Assembly: GCA_913009515.1 (NCBI GenBank)
Contig: CAJVYO010000074.1
Location: 1-7,690, forward strand
DNA length: 7,690 nt
Reading direction: 5' to 3'
Origin: an uncultured Methylococcaceae bacterium
GTDB lineage: Bacteria; Pseudomonadota; Gammaproteobacteria; Methylococcales; Methylomonadaceae
Shown here: positions 6,045 to 7,690 of the stretch, one piece after another
How positions within the stretch are numbered: position 1 is the first letter of the stretch
Layout: every line of letters begins with the position of its first letter
Notes under the pieces: generated by a model
Databases searched by the model: none
The model's input: only the letters and a program-made list of their open reading frames with translations
What the model was told of the DNA's origin: nothing
Program-made: the position numbers and the translations under genes

Positions 6045-6383
6045 TTAGTTGCTGGTCCATGCGTTATAACCACCCGCCATACTTACAGCTTTAGTGTAGC
6101 CTATTTTATGTAAGGCTTCAGTTGCTAGAGCAGAGCGTCCGCCTGATTGACAGTAAACAATAATGTCGGTGGCTTGTTGTCCCGAAAGTTGCGGGTGAGT
6201 ATTAATTTTAAATTCAAGTACGCCGCGTGGAATATTAATGGCATTATCAAGATGACCTGCAGCAAATTCAGCAGGTTCACGGACATCTAAGATGAGCGTA
6301 TTACTTTTTTTAACATCCGCAATAGAAATTTCGGTAATAGTTTTTTTAGCATCGGCGACTAAATCCATGGCAGTCATTGGCAT
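6045..6383 (-). CDS. Single-domain rhodanese (thiosulfate sulfurtransferase-like)
   Basis: This is a 112-residue protein made of one rhodanese domain. The active-site loop is Cys78-Q-S-G-G-R-S84, with the persulfide-forming cysteine present, so it should be catalytically competent. Upstream signatures are DVREPAEF (33-40) and GHL-x-x-AINIP (43-52), and downstream A-G-G-Y-x-A-W (103-109). No signal peptide is seen, so it is cytosolic. Such proteins transfer sulfane sulfur from thiosulfate or other persulfides; the real donor and acceptor cannot be read from sequence. ATG 6383 was chosen, with a GAGAA about 6 nt upstream; an in-frame TTG at 6416 would add 11 unconserved residues, and ATG 6377 would remove two. 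It lies 3 bp before hslR and is the first gene of that pair. A role feeding sulfur to the nearby DsrC is possible but only inferred. Confidence 0.93.
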   Translation of the reverse strand: MPMTAMDLVADAKKTITEISIADVKKSNTLILDVREPAEFAAGHLDNAINIPRGVLEFKINTHPQLSGQQATDIIVYCQSGGRSALATEALHKIGYTKAVSMAGGYNAWTSN

Positions 6384-6414
6384 AATAATTCTCGATTGAA
6401 GGTAATGGTAAGGC

Positions 6415-6442
6415 AATATATTAGCAAATATTGATATATGAA
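6415..6442 (-). promoter_or_regulatory. Possible sigma-70 promoter for rhodanese-hslR
   Basis: On the minus strand TTCATA (6442-6437) and TATATT (6420-6415) are separated by 16 bp. They match four and five of the six consensus positions and would place transcription start about 25 nt before the rhodanese ATG. The region is very AT-rich, so chance matches are common. On the plus strand, TTGATA (6431-6436) and TAAAAT (6464-6469) are present but wrongly spaced, so no promoter for the DUF6394 gene can be fixed. Confidence 0.35.
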
Positions 6443-6495
6443 AGCTAGTGTTTTAATTTAAGGTAAAATAAGTTTAATTTTTATTATTGGCATTT

Positions 6496-6499
6496 GGGG
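6496..6499 (+). promoter_or_regulatory. Ribosome binding site that decides the DUF6394 start
   Basis: GGGG lies 6 nt before GTG 6506. The longer reading from TTG 6494 would contain this site within its coding sequence and add four residues (M-G-F-C) before the membrane segment, so the GTG is preferred. Confidence 0.5.
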
Positions 6500-6505
6500 T
6501 TTTGT

Positions 6506-6889
6506 GTGGATCTTGGCAAGGTTATTTTTGGTTTTTTTATTGTTTTATCATTAACGTTAAATGTCGGGTTTGTATTGGGTGAATACAGCAATCCTGAACA
6601 TCATAGTATCTATGAGCTATTCACTGTAATTGTGGTTAATTTTATTGCAACCGGCTTAAAGTTGGGCGATCGCTCACAAGTGGGGGCGGTGTTATTGGCG
6701 ACCAGTTTGGTGGCTGATTTTGAATTAATTGCCGCGGCTTTGCATTGGACATTTGCGGTGCATATTAGTGATGCAGGTATGAACCCAAATGTGATGAGTA
6801 CGATTGTTTCCTTATCAGGGGGCGCATTGGTCGCTAATATTATTTCAGTGGTTATTTTAGTGGCTGAGACCTTAAGAGCTAGGCTGTAA
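6506..6889 (+). CDS. DUF6394 family small membrane protein
   Basis: This 127-residue integral membrane protein resembles the DUF6394 family, small proteins of unknown function that I recall being encoded beside TrkA/RCK-type potassium channels. About four hydrophobic segments are visible: 5-25, 36-52, 58-82 and 98-122. They are linked by a short loop (26-35) and the conserved-looking G-L-K-L-G-D-R turn (50-56). The C-terminus ends in a short basic tail (ETLRARL). No catalytic motif is seen. GTG 6506 was chosen from the GGGG site before it. The next gene, a potassium channel, begins 18 bp downstream on the same strand, so the two are probably one operon. The protein may assist or modulate the channel, which is inference from position. 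The family name is from memory of the pattern and is less sure than the membrane topology. Confidence 0.75.
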   Translation: MDLGKVIFGFFIVLSLTLNVGFVLGEYSNPEHHSIYELFTVIVVNFIATGLKLGDRSQVGAVLLATSLVADFELIAAALHWTFAVHISDAGMNPNVMSTIVSLSGGALVANIISVVILVAETLRARL

Positions 6890-6907
6890 AAAGAGACTTA
6901 ATTTTTT

Positions 6908-7690
6908 ATGAAAAGCAGTGAGTTAAATCGAGTTAGTTTTATCGTGATGCGGGAGCTTCGAGCGCCATTAATGACGTTATTGATAGTGTATTCTATCGGT
7001 ATGTTAGTGATGACCTTTATTCCTGGTATTGAGATTGATGGTGAAGTACAGCATTTAAGTATTTTTCATGCTTTTTATTTTATGACCTATACCGCGACCA
7101 CGACAGGATTTGGTGAACTCCCGGTGGAATTTAGTAATGCACAGCGTTTATGGGCGATTATTTGCTTATATGTTAGTGTCGTCGCTTGGTTTTATGCTTT
7201 AGGGAGTATTATTAAGCTCTTTCAAAATACCTTTTTTTTACGAGCATTGGCGGAGTGGCGTTTTACAAAAAGTGTGGCGCGGATAACAGGGCCTTTTTAT
7301 ATTATTTGTGGCTTTGGTGATACCGGTAGTGTCTTAGTGCGTGGATTAAATGATGCCGGCATGAATGCAGTGGTGATTGATTCCAATGCAGAGCGTATTC
7401 AGGCCTTATCATTGCGTAGCTACCGTATTTTCGTACCTGGTTTATGTGCTGATGCGAGTGTGCCGAGCCATTTGTTAGATGCAGGGGTTTCAAGTCCGTA
7501 TTGTAAGGCAGTGGTGTCGATTACCAATGATGAGGCGGTTAATTTACAAATTTCAGCCCTAGCCCGATTATTAAACCCCAGTGTGTGTATTATTACTATG
7601 TCTAAGGCTCATGAGGTAGAGGATACCTTGGCGACATTAGGCGGAGAAATACATATTGTGGACCCCTTTAAAACTTTTGCGAAGGTGCTG
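6908..7690 (+). CDS. Potassium channel, two-TM with RCK/TrkA-N domain (3' end outside the window)
   Basis: An open frame of 261 codons runs from ATG 6908 to the window edge without a stop; the rest lies outside. Order of parts: TM1 (about 20-39), pore helix and filter (about 53-72), TM2 (about 82-104), then an RCK (TrkA-N) Rossmann domain from about 129. The selectivity filter reads T65-T-G-F-G69, a GFG variant of the usual TVGYG, followed by E70. The RCK domain has G135-F-G-D-T-G140 and Asp158 at the end of the second strand, typical of NAD(H)-type nucleotide binding, so gating by nucleotide or ions is likely. The product should be an inner-membrane tetramer conducting K+. The ATG sits about 10 nt after a GAGA. 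It follows the DUF6394 gene by 18 bp. The channel class is firm; ion selectivity is inferred. Confidence 0.92.
   Translation, partial: MKSSELNRVSFIVMRELRAPLMTLLIVYSIGMLVMTFIPGIEIDGEVQHLSIFHAFYFMTYTATTTGFGELPVEFSNAQRLWAIICLYVSVVAWFYALGSIIKLFQNTFFLRALAEWRFTKSVARITGPFYIICGFGDTGSVLVRGLNDAGMNAVVIDSNAERIQALSLRSYRIFVPGLCADASVPSHLLDAGVSSPYCKAVVSITNDEAVNLQISALARLLNPSVCIITMSKAHEVEDTLATLGGEIHIVDPFKTFAKVL

Noticed and set aside
5874..6113. A plus-strand open frame of 79 codons spanning hslR and the rhodanese end.
   Set aside because: It is antisense to two well-supported genes, has no ribosome binding site, and its translation shows no family pattern.
7302..7493. A minus-strand open frame of 63 codons with a His-rich product.
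   Set aside because: It is antisense to the RCK domain of the potassium channel; the His content comes from reversed channel codons.

Overview
The window is 7.69 kb of AT-rich, gene-dense chromosome from a gammaproteobacterium. The full set (YbjQ family, XseA, YcgR-type PilZ protein, TusB/DsrH, DsrC/TusE, Hsp15, single-domain rhodanese, DUF6394 plus K+ channel) fits a gammaproteobacterium with sulfur-carrier proteins, such as a methanotroph (Methylococcales) or a Thiotrichales-like lineage. That lineage guess is an inference from gene content and base composition, not a measured placement. No IS element, phage gene, tRNA, rRNA or CRISPR array was seen.

Layout. (1) Positions 15-3199, minus strand: a compact operon read in the order YcgR-like PilZ protein, xseA, M23 peptidase, ybjQ-family gene. 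Gaps are at most 17 bp, and there is an 8-bp overlap between xseA and the peptidase. (2) Positions 3200-3334: a divergent promoter region. (3) Positions 3335-5655, plus strand: tusB/dsrH, then a dsrC/tusE homologue overlapping it by 10 bp, then an unrecognised lipoprotein and an unrecognised helical cytosolic protein. (4) Positions 5652-6383, minus strand: rhodanese followed by hslR (Hsp15), meeting group 3 tail to tail with a 4-bp overlap. (5) Positions 6384-6505: a second divergent promoter region. (6) Position 6506 to the window end, plus strand: a DUF6394 membrane protein and a two-TM RCK potassium channel that is cut by the window edge and intact up to that point.

The most notable point is the sulfur-relay pair. 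The DsrC-family protein keeps both C-terminal cysteines (Cys91 and Cys102, 11 apart), as in true DsrC, whereas TusE keeps only the penultimate one. It is encoded with a TusB/DsrH subunit that has no cysteine, with no tusC/dsrF or tusD/dsrE beside it, and ahead of two genes of unknown function. A rhodanese with an intact active-site loop lies 2.5 kb away. The remaining genes look like ordinary housekeeping or signalling genes in a plausible but not remarkable arrangement.
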